A stretch of DNA of 64,000 nucleotides from NCBI GenBank assembly GCA_022495995.1, contig JAFEMH010002600.1, positions 213,501 to 277,500 of the forward strand, written 5' to 3'. Position numbers and translations under genes: made by a program. Source of the DNA: Adenophora triphylla var. japonica. Taxonomy: Eukaryota; Streptophyta; Magnoliopsida; Asterales; Campanulaceae. Below are positions 23,165-35,358 of this stretch, piece by piece (positions within the stretch are counted from its first letter, which is position 1; the number at the start of each line of letters is the position of its first letter). The notes beneath the pieces were generated by a model. That model was given only the letters and a program-made list of their open reading frames with translations, made no database searches and was not told where the DNA came from.

Positions 23165-25235
23165 CCTGACGGGCCAGCGCTACCTCCTCCTCCAATGCAG
23201 CCTTGATGGGAGCCAAAGAATCAACATGAGCTTGAAGAGGAGGAAGGTGCTCATTTACCACCTTCAGAGCAAATGTAACTTCATCCCGCTCCTTTCTGCA
23301 TTGAAGTGGGCCGCCTGAATGGCCCGACACTGGGAGTCGGACTCCACAAGCTTCTCCCTCAGTTCAGCAGCCTCCCTAGCTTTTCTGGAATATTTGGTGG
23401 AGGCTATCTGCTCCTTCTCAATGGCAGTCCGCCAGATGCACTTGGCTTGCTCCGTCAGAGCAAGAGACTGCACCAGCGAGTAAAGATAGTTAGTGAGATG
23501 ACGATCAAAACTACGACGACCAAAGGCAAATGAAACAAAGGGAAAATAGAGCAAGCAAGTAAGTGTTACCTCAGAGGCAAGGAGGCCCGACCTATCGTTA
23601 TACTCTTCCGGAGTGAGCCCCTCCTCAACAAATTGGGCTAACAAGTCCTTATCTGTTGCCCTTCTCACGATGATTTGCCCCAATCCCACGGGATATTGGC
23701 GACTTAAGCTATCGATGCCCGCAGTGGGAGGGGACGCCACTCAACCTCTCCACTATGGCATGCACTTCTTCGGTGCTTTAGGTAGAGGGAGCTTGGGGAG
23801 GCGGGTAGCTTGAACCGGAGCCCGCCGCTCCGGAGGTGCCGCCTTGCTCAAGTCCTGTGTCGGCACGGGACCTCTTCCTAAGTCGGCTAAGAGGTGGGTC
23901 GACCTCAATCTCCTCTAGCTCATCGACGTCGAGCTCCAAGTCCACAATATTATGGGGGTCTGCCTCAGCTGATTCATGCCTAGGCTCGGAGCTCGATGCA
24001 TTCTCGATGGGCTCCACTGGCCCAGTTCCATCTACAGGGATCATCCCCACACCTACCATGGGGAGCAAAGCGTTTTCATCCTCCGCCTCCTTCTCTCGGC
24101 TAGCCTGGGCGCTGGCCATCCCGTGGGCTTTCTTGTTCCTCCTCCTACCTCCGAGATCGACTATGCGGTTCATGTTGGCTTCTTGTTCGGCTATTAGAAC
24201 TGCACGATCAAAGAGAAAACAATTAGCAAAGCAAATTACGAGCAAAACGGTGGAGAAATTATATAAATATCAAAGCAAGGTACATACTTAACCGCTATAG
24301 TGGAATAGGCCTCTTCAATGGCCTGATTTCTTCTTGCAAAAATGGCACTGTGAATCGAATCTCTCTCTTTTGTGAATCACCCAATCCGGGTATCTAAGGC
24401 TCCTAATGATTGGCACTAAAGGGGCTACCTCCCCATCTCCTCCTAGCATCATGCCGGCTTGAATAAAGAAGTCCTTGTCCGACCCCAACGTCACCCAACT
24501 TATAGTGCTCCTCCGAGCCACTAATGTCAACCTACGAGTAAGCTCCCCGCTCCACTCTGGGACCCAGTAATCCTCTTTCGGCATAGGCTGCGTGTCCGCC
24601 TCAGGCAAAGAGAATCCCCATCCCTTCCTACTCTCCACCCGAATCATGTGGCTATTCCACCTAGAAACCTTGTCGGTCAAGTTGATAAACAATTTTGGGG
24701 CTTTGGCTTTGGCCGGTGTGCTTATCCCGAAGGTTTTCTCATTCTGGACGACCTTAAAGAATCTCGTGAATACGTGCATACATGGTTCGAACCTTACAAA
24801 CCTACAAATCATGGCAAAACAGACTAGAACCCTCACAGTATTAACCCCGAGTTGCATTGGAACAGCGGCCAAACACTCCAAGAACTCACAGATGAAGGGA
24901 TCTAGAGGTAGGCGTAGATCGGCCTCAAACTGGCCATAGTAGAAGGCCACATTGGTTTTACTCAAGCCCTAGTGTATCCAAGACTGGGCTTTCATTTGCC
25001 TCTCAGTGAAGTGGGTGAGGTAGAAGTCATCACGAGGCACCTCGAAAAAGTCATGAAGAATGTTGATTTGAGACTCTGCATTCTTCCTCCCTATTGCCGG
25101 CTTGGGGGCAACATATCCCCTCTCATTGCGACCTGGGACCAGGGTCGAGCAAGATTTGTCCACTATATTGCCGGAGGAAGAGCTCGACGATGAGGAGGTC
25201 AAAGCTTGTTGAGCTTCCATATCTACAGAAGACAC
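23165..25235 (-). pseudogene. gag-like retroelement gene, interrupted by the CACTA element
   Basis: On the minus strand, a start at 25235 (MSSVDMEAQQAL with a Ser run) leads to RDDFYLTHFTERQMKAQSWIH. A single in-frame TAG (about 24966-24968) follows, then a 216-codon frame with LRLPLDPFICEFLECLAAVP and the W-rich KGWGFSLPEA region. Further exons (24245-23778, with EDENALLP and RLRKRSRAD; 23740-23264, with EAAELREKLVESDSQCRAIQ) end in a coiled coil. The LPLHPF-type block resembles the putative gypsy-type transposon family (PF04195). Frames are separated by intron-like gaps. The reading is continued beyond the CACTA element by 20041-20115. No protease or reverse transcriptase is adjacent. A captured host gene is the alternative. 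Confidence 0.5.
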
Positions 25236-25309
25236 AGAAACGGGGAAATCAGACCTAGTTGAAGTATATTTCGAGCTATCTAAGGACGACCTAGATTCTC
25301 CTGGGAAGG

Positions 25310-25684
25310 CTAGCCTCTCTCTAGGAAGGGGGGTTTATTGGACTTAATGTAAAAGATTATGAGGTGGTCTATCAGTTTATTGAAGAGACGAAAGCAATAA
25401 TCCGCCTCCAAATCCCCCATAATTTCACCAGCTGGGAACCCTACCTCCCCATAGAACAAGATCCACCTATCTAGAATGGTGATACACTCCTCTCTGGTCT
25501 GTTCCCTCCATGGACCCTCTAACCTCTTGTAAATCCTAAGGTTTATGCAGTTATACCCATACCTCACACCTAGCTCGAAGTCAAAGGTCCTGGCTATGGC
25601 GGAATAAAGGGGAAAGCTTAAAAATAAACCTAAAGGAGAGAAATTGAAGGGTACCTTGTTAAATTGGAGAGAAACGAAGCACAC
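25310..25684 (-). other. open frame of 124 codons, unrecognised
   Basis: The frame starts at 25684 and includes FDFELGVRYGYNCINLRIYKR and a tryptophan-containing acidic part (RWILFYGEVGFPAGE). It lies just upstream of the gag-like pseudogene on the same strand and has similar base composition, so it may belong to the same element or to its upstream ORF. I do not recognise it. Confidence 0.3.
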
Positions 25685-26159
25685 CGATGGAACAGGAAGG
25701 ATGATTGCTCCAAAAAATCAGACTCCTTGCTGTTTGTTCTTGCTGGGTATTCAAATATTTGGGAATGGTAAAGTTTGAAAAGGAAAGGAATCCTTCCTTA
25801 TATACGCCTCCTTTTCCTTATCTGAATTGGAAGGGTGGGGGACATAACCGTTCCAATGTCAGAGTTAATGTTCCACAACGATTTCCAAGGCAGTTGTCCA
25901 ATCACCAGAACTATCCCATTAAGACGGAAATTATGGCGCATTAAACAGCGTATCCAACCGCCATAAGTCAATTGTCGAGGGCGACACACATCTACCCAGT
26001 CGACCTTCCACCAGCGGGCAACGTAAGTCATCACAAAAAAATTCATAACTTCCTGGTTGACAAAGTCAACTCAGAAAGTTGGGGGCCACTGAACGAAATA
26101 AAAGTGACGAGCCAGGCCCAACATATGAAGCCCAACATTTCAAACATCGAACCTTGAAA

Positions 26160-27010
26160 AAGTTTAAATCGAACCAAATTGAACCGCCATGGTTTGGTTT
26201 GTTTTGGTTCGGTTTGATTCAAACCGCGGTTCAGACCGTGCTTCATACTATGCTCCAAACCATGGTTAAGACCTCAATCCATACCGTGGTTCAGACCATG
26301 ATTTATACTATGATTCAAACCATGATTCTGATTGTGGTTCTGATCAAGCTTCAGACTGCGACTCACTGTCAAATGTTACTAAAATTTTCTGTGATCATGA
26401 AGGAAAAGCGAGGGGTGTGTGAGAGTTGAAGAGGAAAGTCAAAGAAATCGAGAAACTAGAGGAAGAGATAGTTGAAAGAAGAAAACACACTATACAATAT
26501 CGATCGTGGAGAGAACTTGATTTGTTATGTATCGCTATAAAGATAAAAAATGTTAAAATTAATATTGAATAAGATTTAAAACGGGAGGTTAGGATTAGTA
26601 TGTTGTAATGTATGTTTTATTATTGATCTAACGGTAAGTATTACTCAACATACAAATATATAATTAATATATGCGTTATGGTGGTTCGGTCTTGTGATTT
26701 GATCTTATGATTTGTGGTTTGATCTGGTGGTTCGGTTTGGTAGTTTGGTTTGGCGGTTCGGTCGGACAACTCGGTTTGGTGGTTCGGCCTGACGGTCTCA
26801 AACCGCGACTTAGTTTGGTTCGGATTGGTTCGGTATGGAAAGGTCAGACCACAAACCAAACTGAATCATGCGGTTTACCAAATTTTGAGACCAAATCAAA
26901 CCATTCGTTATTGAAAACCAAACCAAATCGCATAATTTAGTTCGATTCAATCTCAAATCACAATTTGAAACAAATTACTTACACCCCAAAATTTTGTGAA
27001 TTTTTTATGC
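26160..27010. repeat. AACCAAACC-rich dispersed repeat, copy 2
   Basis: Similar to 13890-14990 and 62660-63760 but without the Stowaway MITE, so it shows the empty MITE site at about 26607. The copia element inserted at its right edge. Confidence 0.6.
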
Positions 27011-27015
27011 CTAAC

Positions 27016-27306
27016 TGTGACGCCAGTTACTGACATTTGGGTGCGTCCACTCCCATGGAGGGGGAGCATCCGCTCCCAATGTGCCAAATTACGTACAAAG
27101 TTTCTGGAATTGGGGAGCGTCCGCTCCCAGTGTCGAACAGATTTAGTTTCCTTTTCTTCTCACGTCTGTTTTGGCCTAGAGTTGTTGATTTGGAATAGGA
27201 TTGTTTTTCCTTTTATTTTTCCGGTTCCTAAAACTATGTTACTATATATTTCCTCCTTGAGAGAAGAATAAACACAAGAAATTCTAACCCAAATTAAATT
27301 CCTACA
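27016..27306 (+). repeat. copia 5' LTR (291 bp)
   Basis: It starts TGTGACGCC and ends CCTACA. It lacks 23 bp that the 3' LTR has, namely one unit of the gggagcgtccgctccc-type repeat. It contains two of these near-palindromic motifs and a TATA-like stretch (ctatatat) about 225 bp in. Confidence 0.95.
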
Positions 27307-27377
27307 TGATATCAGAGCCTACCATACACAAGCTCTAGATTCACGGCTGGCTATGGTGTTGCCGCAGTGGAGATGGG

Positions 27378-28462
27378 ATGCCGCCTCCGGTTCTGAAAAT
27401 TGAATATAACTCTCCTTTCTACCTTGGTCCCCAAGATCGACCTGGTGATTTCATAACCCCTACTCGCTTCCGTGGTGATAACTATGATGATTGGGCTGGT
27501 GATATTCAGATCGCTCTCGAAGCTAGACGCAAATTTGGTTTCTTGGATGGATCTATTCCTTCCGCCGTTCCTCCTTGCACCGATTCAGATTGGAACACCA
27601 TCCATGCTATGTTGGTTTCATGGCTCATGAATACTATCGATCCCGAGGTTAAGAGCACTCTCTCCAAATATAGAGATGCTAGACGTTTGTGGGAGTCCCT
27701 TAAATCTCGATATGCGTTGGTGGATGGACCTTGCATTCAACAACTGAAGATGTCAATCGCACGATGTGAGCAAACCAAAACCATGCATGTGGCTGTATAT
27801 TTTTGTAAGTTGATTGGATTGTGGGAATCACTGCATAACTATGAGCTGCTTATAGATTTTTCTTGCTGCAACGATTGCACTGCCGGACAACAACACGCGG
27901 CACGGAGGGCTACTAGTAAACTCCATGAATTTCTCATGGGTTTGAATTCTGAGTACTATGCCTCTCTTCGTACTAACCTCTTGTCTCAGGATCCCTTGCC
28001 CACTCTAGATCAAGCTTATCAATTGGTAGCCCAGGATGAACGAGTGCGTCTTGCTAAACTGGTTCTTGATGATCCTCCGGATGTTGTCAGTTTCTCCCTC
28101 AAAACTGGCAGTTCTCGTAGTCGTGACAAACCCGACAAATCTCTTCTTACATGTACTCACTGTCAGAAAAAGGGTCATGATGTTTCTTCATGCTTTGAAC
28201 TTGTCGGCTATCCAGAATGGTGGGGAGACAGTAGCAAAACGGGTTCTCGTGGTGGGAGCCGTCCCCAGCAAGGTCGAGGCAAAGGACCCCCACGCAACAA
28301 TTCAGCCACCCAGGTCGGTGCCGCCCAAGTTGGTGTTGCTGCTACTAGTACACTTCCCTCTGCATCTTCATCTCTATTTACTGCAGAACAGTGGAATGCT
28401 TTAGCCGGACTCATTGGTAATACACGTATTCCGGATAATCGTCTTCACGGTACATTTGATAC
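27378..28462 (+). CDS. copia gag polyprotein, N-terminal part
   Basis: An open frame from the ATG at 27378 encodes about 361 residues before the inserted LTR. It contains the plant copia gag domain (FRGDNYDDWAGDIQIAL, then RRLWESLKSRY and FLMGLNSEYYASLR) and a CCHC zinc knuckle (CTHCQKKGHDVSSC, about residues 256-269). Gag assembles the virus-like particle in the cytoplasm and the knuckle binds the element's RNA. In the original element the frame continued directly into the protease; the solo LTR at 28463 now breaks it, and the frame runs only about six codons into that LTR. I chose the ATG at 27378 because it is about 70 bp after the primer-binding site and no in-frame start lies upstream. 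Confidence 0.9.
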
Positions 28463-30046
28463 TGTTAGTGTAATGCCCTAGGCTATAGTTATGTTTGACT
28501 TGAACCATTATGTATCATCTTTATCATTTATTATAGAGCGCATTTATTCTGTTCATTATATGTTTGCATGTTTATTATATTGAACTGCATCCCTAGTTGT
28601 TGTGAACAACTAGTATAAGTTGGTAATGGATAATCATAGAGATGATTATATGCATGGAGATGCACATTACACTTATGGATACTTGCTAGAGAACAAGTAT
28701 TGGACTTGACCTAGTTATGAGATTTATGACATGGTCTGTTGTCATGATTAAATCTCATGATAGTCGTGTTATTGAATCCTTAGTACCTGAGATTATCATC
28801 GTCTTCCACATGACGAAGATCGTGTTTGATATAGTCTAACACTATCTTTAATCGGATAGCAATAAGGGCTATGTTAGCACGATTGTTCTCATGTAGGAAA
28901 GAATGATAAGTCAAGACGGAATTTGTCCCTCTTACGAAGAGAGATGTTTGCTTGGGCCCCTCGATGAATGATGTTGATGAAATGTGTGGCCACACTCAAG
29001 TGATTTGATAGAGATCAAATGCATTTGGATTATAAACATATTCGAAATCGAGAAAGCATTGAACGGAATGAGTTGACATAGACCATGACTCATGTTCAAT
29101 TGGACATCGTGGACAAAGGGATTGTGACATTTGATCTATCGAGGAATCAAGCTTTGATGTTATATTAATTGGGTGGATATAATGGTTTGCTAGAAACCAC
29201 TTATGTCTTGTGAGGTCGATGTTTCAACTCACTACCAACATAAATATAATTCCTACTGGGTCACACACAAAGAACGAATTTGATTTAGGCTTTAAATATG
29301 GAAAACATGAATCTGGGCTGTTGCACGGCCGTGCAAGCCAAAGGGCACGCCCGTGCAAGTGTTGCACGACCGTGCAGTTTTGGTGTCTCGACCGTGCACA
29401 AGGCTGGAGCGGCCGTGCGTTGATTTCTGGAGCGGCCGTGCAAAAGGGTTTTGCACGGGCGTGCTTTAGAAACTGCACGACCGTGCATAGCGGCGCTGAG
29501 AGTCCGTTTTGGCTTTGGAAAAGGAGTCTTTTTCCCTAATTGTTAGGGTTACTTGCCAAGTATAAATAAGACCTTTGCCTCAGTCATAAACACACAATTT
29601 TGAGGTTTAAGAAACATCAAATCCTTTGATTTTGATTGAGAATCAAAGATCAAAACACCCAAATTAATTCCATATTCAGCCATTGATTATTGAATATAGA
29701 TTCAATAATCGGAGGATCATCTAGCAATCCTACAAGAAGGTGTTCTTGGTTCGTTCGCGTGTGGATCACCATTAGAGGGAGATTTGTTTATCTCCTAAAG
29801 CTTGAAGATCTCCGTTGTTGATTTTATCACCAAGGTTTTGAACAAGGAAGAAGAAGATCCGTTTCGACATCAAAATTCCAAGGCTTGAATTTTGTGATCT
29901 ACTTTGTTAAACTTCATCGCATTCAAGGTATGTAAATTCTATCTCATATAAATTTCTAATCTCTTCATGCTAGACGGATCATAGGGCTAGGGTTTTTGAT
30001 GTTATTTAAAAATCTTCCGCTGCGTTTGTAACCCCAAAACCCAACA
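28463..30046 (+). mobile_element. solo LTR of an unidentified retrotransposon
   Basis: It starts TGTTAG and ends CCAACA, flanked by the 5-bp duplication GATAC (28458-28462 and 30047-30051). It is 1584 bp with no coding sequence. A TATA box (tataaataag) lies at about 29562. A cluster of short GC-rich palindromes based on TGCACGGCCGTGCA lies at 29320-29490, just upstream. No internal region is left, so it arose by LTR-LTR recombination. It splits the copia gag from the protease. Confidence 0.9.
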
Positions 30047-30051
30047 GATAC

Positions 30052-30399
30052 ATCTTCTTGGATCATAGATACGGGGGCTTCCAATCATGTGACCGGAAAC
30101 GCTGCTTGTCTCTTTGATTCTTACTCTATACAAGCTTGCCCTGTCAAGCTTCCTAACGGACGCTCCCAAATGTCAGTAGCTGGCGTCACAATATAGTAAC
30201 ATAGTTTTAGGAACAAGAAAAATAAAAGGAAAAATTCCAAATCAACAACTCTAGGCCAAAACAGACGTGAGAAGAAAAGAAAACTAAATCTGTTCGACAC
30301 TGGGAGCGGACACTCTCCCTCCCTGGGAGCGGACACTCCCCAATTCCAGAAACTTTGTACGCAATTTGGCACATTGGGAGCGGATGCTCCCCCTCTATG
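30052..30399 (+). pseudogene. copia protease start followed by inverted copia LTR pieces
   Basis: The first part encodes WIIDTGASNHVTG, the aspartic protease active site, in the frame left by gag. From about 30157 the sequence is the reverse complement of the copia LTR in two pieces placed in swapped order: LTR nucleotides 1-34 (30157-30190), then an internal stretch (30191-30399). A stop codon follows soon (TAG at about 30193). The pieces match the longer LTR form (the 23-bp segment is present), so they did not come from this element's own 5' LTR. The gag-pre-integrase and integrase domains expected here are absent. Confidence 0.8.
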
Positions 30400-32218
30400 T
30401 TGTTCCTTCGGCATCTACCGAGGCTACCGCTCCTTCGCATCGACTTCGGTCCCTTCTGATGAATCTGGACCCAACACTCTAGGGAGGGGTATGAGACAGA
30501 AAACTCCCTCAGTTCGTCTTCGCGATTATGTTGCTCTCACTGCTTCTTCTTCGAGTCCATCCCCCATCTCTCCGCTTCCAATCGGTTCCTCAAGTACTCC
30601 TTATCATATAGCTCACTCTATAAACTGTGATCATTTTTCTGCAAAATATCGTACCTTTCTTGCAGCCATTACGGTGGCTAAAGAGCCGACATCCTTTCGC
30701 GAGGCCATGGCTCATGATGGCTGGAAACAGTCAATGCAAGAGGAAATTCGTGCCTTAGAAGATAATGGCACATGGTCTATGGTTTCCCTACCTCCTGGCA
30801 AACGTGCCCTGGGATGTCAATGGGTCTATAAGATCAAATATAATTCTGATGGAGTTGTTGAATGGCTCAAGTCTGGGTTAGTCGTCTGTGGCAATCATCA
30901 GAAAGAAGGTGTTGATTATACAGAAACCTTTGCTCCTGTGGCTAAAATGGTCACTGTTCGGGCTTTTCTTGATATTGCTGCTTTCAATAATTGGGAGTTA
31001 CATCAGATGGATGTTCACAATGCCTTCCTGCATGGAGATCTAGCAGAGGAAGTTTATATGAAACTCCCTCCAGGCATTGAAGCACCGAATCCCAATACAG
31101 TGTGTCGTCTTCATAAGTCTCTTTATGGTCTGAAGCAGGCTCCTCGGTGTTGGTTTGCCAAGTTACTGGCTTCGTTGAAGACTTATGGTTTCCTCCAATC
31201 CTACTTCGACTATTCTCTATTTACCTTCACAAAAGGAACGATCCAGATGAACGTGCTTGTGTATGTTGACGATCTCATTATTGCCGGGAACAATTCCGCT
31301 GCATTACAGACTTTCAAGAAGTACTTGTGTGAGTGCTTCAAGATGAAAGATCTCGGATCTCTAAAATACTTTCTTGGCATTGAAGTTGCCCGTAATCCTT
31401 CTGGTCTGTTCCTATGCCAACAAAAGTACACATTGGATATTATTTCTGAGGCAGGCTTGCTAGGCGCAAAGCCCTCTGGCTTTCCCATTGAGCCAAATCA
31501 TAAGCTTGGTGTAGCTACCGGTGCTCTCTTGGATGATCCAGAACGTTATCGACGCTTCGTGGGACGCCTCATCTACTTGGCTGTCACTCGGCCGGACCTA
31601 GCTTATTCTGTTCACATTCTGTCTCAGTTCATGAAAGAACCCCGTTTCGAACATTGGGAGGCTGCTCTACGGGTTGTTCGATATCTCAAAGGCACTCCCG
31701 GTTAAGGCATTCTTCTTCGCGCTGACAGCGACCTTACACTTCAAGGATGGTGTGATTCGGACTGGGCTGCTTGTCCGGTCACCCGTCGTTCCCTTACTGG
31801 ATGGCTTGTCTTTCTCGGCCATTCCCCCATCTCTTGGAAAACTAAGAAACAACCTACTATGTCTCGATCTTCTGCTGAAGCTGAATATCGCGCCATGGCA
31901 GCTCTTACTTGTGAATTAAAGTGGTTAAAGGGTTTGTTGTTGAGCTTGGGGGTCCATCATCCCAAAGATATTCCTATCTTCTGTGACAGTCAATCTGCTC
32001 TCCACATTGCCACGAACCCTGTTTATCATGAACGAACGAAGCATATTGAGGTTGATTGTCATTTCGTTCGTGACACCATCTCCGATGGACTTATCTCTCC
32101 TTCTTATATTCCTACCAAGACACAGTTGGCCGATATTTTTACTAAAGCTCTCGGGAAACAGCCGTTTGATCTTTTACTTAGCAAGTTGGGGCTTCTTAAT
32201 CCTCACGCTCCAACTTGA
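30400..32218 (+). pseudogene. copia reverse transcriptase and RNase H, one nonsense codon
   Basis: The frame carries the standard plant copia order: WKQSMQEEIRALEDNGTW, the QMDVHNAFLHGDL block, LYGLKQAPR, the YVDD catalytic box (about 31261), GRLIYLAVTRPDL, then, after an in-frame TAA (31703-31705), the RNase H part with DSDWAACP and SAEAEYRAMA and the final ADIFTKAL. Reverse transcriptase copies the element RNA and RNase H removes it. Apart from the single TAA the frame is open from 30374 to 32218. Its N-terminal side joins the inverted LTR pieces, so no integrase precedes it. The element could at best have moved with proteins made by a relative. Confidence 0.92.
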
Positions 32219-32224
32219 GGGAGG

Positions 32225-32538
32225 TGTGACGCCAGTTACTGACATTTGGGAGCGTCCGCTCCCATGGAGGGGGAGCATCCGCTCCCAATGTGCCAAATTA
32301 CGTACAAAGTTTCTGGAATTGGGGAGCGTCCGCTCCCAGGGAGGGGGAGTGTCCGCTCCCAGTGTCGAACAGATTTAGTTTTCTTTTCTTCTCACGTCTG
32401 TTTTGGCCTAGAGTTGTTGATTTGGAATAGGATTGTTTTTCCTTTTATCTTTCCTGTTCCTAAAACTATGTTACTATATATTTCCTCCTTGAGAGAAGAA
32501 TAAACACATGAAATTCTAACCCAAATTAAATTCCTACA
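32225..32538 (+). repeat. copia 3' LTR (314 bp)
   Basis: It starts TGTGACGCC and ends CCTACA after a purine tract. It has three gggagcgtccgctccc-type motifs, one more than the 5' LTR. Confidence 0.95.
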
Positions 32539-32657
32539 CTAACAATATTCAACAAAACGAAAGGGTAGAACCGTAGAAATATATGACAAGTGACAAATGA
32601 CAAATGACAAATGAGGGTACAACCAAATTTTCCCTGCAAGTGATGGTCCTCTAAAAC

Positions 32658-32908
32658 TAGGGCTGTTACACGAAATGAGCCGGCTCGAGCTCGGCTCGGG
32701 CTCGGCTCGAAAAAAGCTCGAGTTCGAGTGGGCTCGAGTTGAACTCGAGCTCGAGCTCGAACCGATTTTTAAGCTCGTCATTTTTTCGAGCTCGGCTCGT
32801 GTTCGGCTCGTATGTTCGACGAGCTCTGTTCGAGATCGACTCGTTTGAGCTCGACTCGGGCTCGGCTCGTTAAAAGCTCGAATGAATTTTAGTATATATA
32901 TATATAAA

Positions 32909-32980
<72 letters not shown>

Positions 32981-33263
32981 TATATATATATATAAGCTCG
33001 TTTAGGCTCGAGTTCGATTACAACTCGAATTAGGGCTCGATAAAGCTCGTTTGATTTCAGATTTTTTTCAAAAAATAAGTCGAAGCTCGAGCTCGGCTCG
33101 TTAATACTTGAGTTCGAGCAGCTCGCGAAAAGCTCGCGAGCCAGCTCGCGAAAAGCTCGAAACTTGATTCGAGCCGAGCTCGAGCTCGTTTAAAAGTTAA
33201 CGAGCTCGAACTCGAACTCGAAACTTCAAAAGCTCGGCTCGGCTCGGCTCGTTTACAGCCCTA
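32658..33263. mobile_element. non-autonomous hAT element, copy B
   Basis: Ends TAGGGCTGT and ACAGCCCTA, with the 8-bp duplication TCTAAAAC (32650-32657 and 33264-33271). It differs from copy A mainly by a longer TA microsatellite (about 32893-32992). Confidence 0.85.
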
Positions 33264-33945
33264 TCTAAAACTTGAAAGATAATGGTTTTGTTCACCAAAC
33301 AAATAAATTGCCTAATAGTTTTATTAAACTTTGGTTCTAACTATTGTCTAACTGTTATTAGAACTCTTTTTCTTTGTTCACACAATGTGGACAGAAAAAT
33401 TATGACGTGACTAAGAATATAATTTTGACAAAACTAATTATATTTTGACCAAATAAGTTAAATAAAAAATTATTATTTTAATAAAAATCTAAAAATTATT
33501 ATTGTAAATATTGTTAATCGTGATAAAATAATAATTTTTTTATTTTTTTAGGATCATTATCACTATTTTTCTTTAAAATCTTGATCAAAATGCAATCAAA
33601 TTGACCAAAATCATATACTCCCTCCGTCCCACCAAAAGTGATACCAAAAAAATGGGCACACAGATTAAGGAATATTAATAAAATAAGATAAAGTTGAGAT
33701 AAAGTACAAAAATTAGGAGAGGTTTCAGTTCTTTAATTTTTGGCTCCAAAATCCTAATCTCAAACTTCAAATATTTACTAGGATTACATCATTTAACAGG
33801 GAAGTGACTTCCCTCCAAATTTCAAATTACATCAAAAAAGTTTGAATCTCCCACTAATAAATTACAACATTCCATAAATAAGACCCACCATTATAATAAA
33901 TTCTTAAACCCATTACCAAACCAAGAACAGAAAAAGAAAACCAAA

Positions 33946-35351
33946 ATGGCCATTTCCAAAGACAAAAGGTTGTTGATTGGGCAGTTCTTAGCAGTTTCAG
34001 CCAAAAAGGGAATGCTTCCAAAAGCCAAAGTTGAAGAAGCTATGCTCCAGTTTGGTATAAGCAGGCCCTCAGTCTTCAGGTTCTGGAAGAGGGTAAGGAA
34101 TCAGATGCGGCTTGGACTCCCAATTGCTTTGCCTTCAAGAAGAGGAGGTATTAATGCACATAATAAAATTAAAGTAGATCTTTCAAATCTCAAAGCAATA
34201 CCATTTCATAAAAGAGGTACAATTCGAAATGTCGCAACTGCAATGGGGGTAAGCAAGAGTACAATTTTCAGATGGAAAAAATCTAAGGTGATCAGACCAC
34301 ATAGTAATGCCTTAAAACCTGCTTTAACTGAAACACATATGATAGCTAGGCTTTTATTCAGTTTAAAGGCACTCAGTTATGATTCTTCTACATGTTGTCC
34401 AAAGTTCAAAAGCATGACACATGTTATACATGTGGATGAAAAGTGGTTTAACATGACCAAATGTACGGAAAAATATTACATTTGTCCCGGAGAAGCTGAG
34501 CCTCATAGGTCTTGCCAAAGCAAAAAATTTGTGGTAAAAGTCATGTTTCTATGTGCTGTTAGTAGACCCATTTACAAAGAAAATGGTGAGCTTTTATTTG
34601 ATGGAAAAATAGGATTGTGGCCATTTACAAGGAAAGAAGCTGCAAAGAGAAACAGCAAGAATAGGGATGCAGGGAGCATAGTTACCAAACCACTTGACTC
34701 TATTAACAGAGAAGTGACAAAAGAAATGATGATCAACCATGTTAGTTCATTCACTTTTCTTATTTTCATGTTATTTTTTTTATTTCCATTGTTTTAATGC
34801 ACACAAACCCCAATTGATTGCAGGTTCTCCCTACAATCAAGCAAAAATGGTCAGGTTCAGAAAGTAAAAGCATAGTGATTCAGTGGGACAATGCTCCACC
34901 ACATGTGTCCCTACATCGAGATCCAGATTTCATTGCAGCAACAACAGAAGGTGGATTCAATATTACACTAATGTTCCAGCCAGCAAACTCACCAGATACC
35001 AACGTGAATGATCTAGGATGGTTCAGATCAATACAGTCATTACAGACAGATGTGCAAGCAATGAATGTTGATCAGTTGGTGTATGCAGTGGAACATTCTT
35101 TCAACAGACTTTCACACATCACACTGGACAATGTATTTCTAACATTGCAAACATGTTTGAAATCTATTATGATTGTACGTGGAGCAAATAACTACAAAAT
35201 TCAGCACATGGGAAAAGGTGTTTTACGAAGAAGAGGTTTACTACCAAATGAGTGTTCAGTTAGTTTGCAGTTGGTGAGAGAATGCTTATTGCATCTATTG
35301 GATAAAGGGAGTATTGATGAACTTGAGGGCATGATGGAAGAATTTTCTTAA
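33946..35351 (+). CDS. mariner transposase (two exons, about 440 residues)
   Basis: Exon 1 is 33946-34740, exon 2 is 34824-35351, and the 83-bp intron runs from gttagt to attgcag in phase 0. The enzyme would excise and insert the element at TA sites in the nucleus. Residues 1-120 hold two helix-turn-helix-like parts that bind the terminal repeats. The catalytic domain shows HVDEKWF (first Asp, just after residue 160), IQWDNAPPH (second Asp) and NSPDTNVNDLG (third Asp). By my count 40 residues separate the second and third Asp, one more than the DD39D type usual in plants. No stop or frameshift is visible, and the length is close to that of plant relatives. A truncated twin lies at 10169. Activity cannot be judged from sequence. 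Confidence 0.92.
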
Positions 35352-35358
35352 GTTCAAA

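Larger units (their letters stand above)
27016..32538 (+). mobile_element. copia retrotransposon, rearranged
   Basis: The 5' LTR (27016-27306) and 3' LTR (32225-32538) are flanked by the 5-bp duplication CTAAC (27011-27015 and 32539-32543). The empty site (tctaacaatattcaac) is present at 14994 and 63769. A primer-binding site for initiator tRNA-Met (tgatatcagagcc) starts at 27307, and a purine tract (ttgagggagg) ends at 32224. It keeps gag, the start of the protease, reverse transcriptase and RNase H. The integrase is missing, a solo LTR of another element is inserted, and an inverted LTR piece fills the gap. Confidence 0.95.

Noticed and set aside
29210..29539. Arg/Cys-rich frame in the solo LTR
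   Set aside because: Product of the TGCACGGCCGTGCA palindrome cluster in a noncoding LTR.
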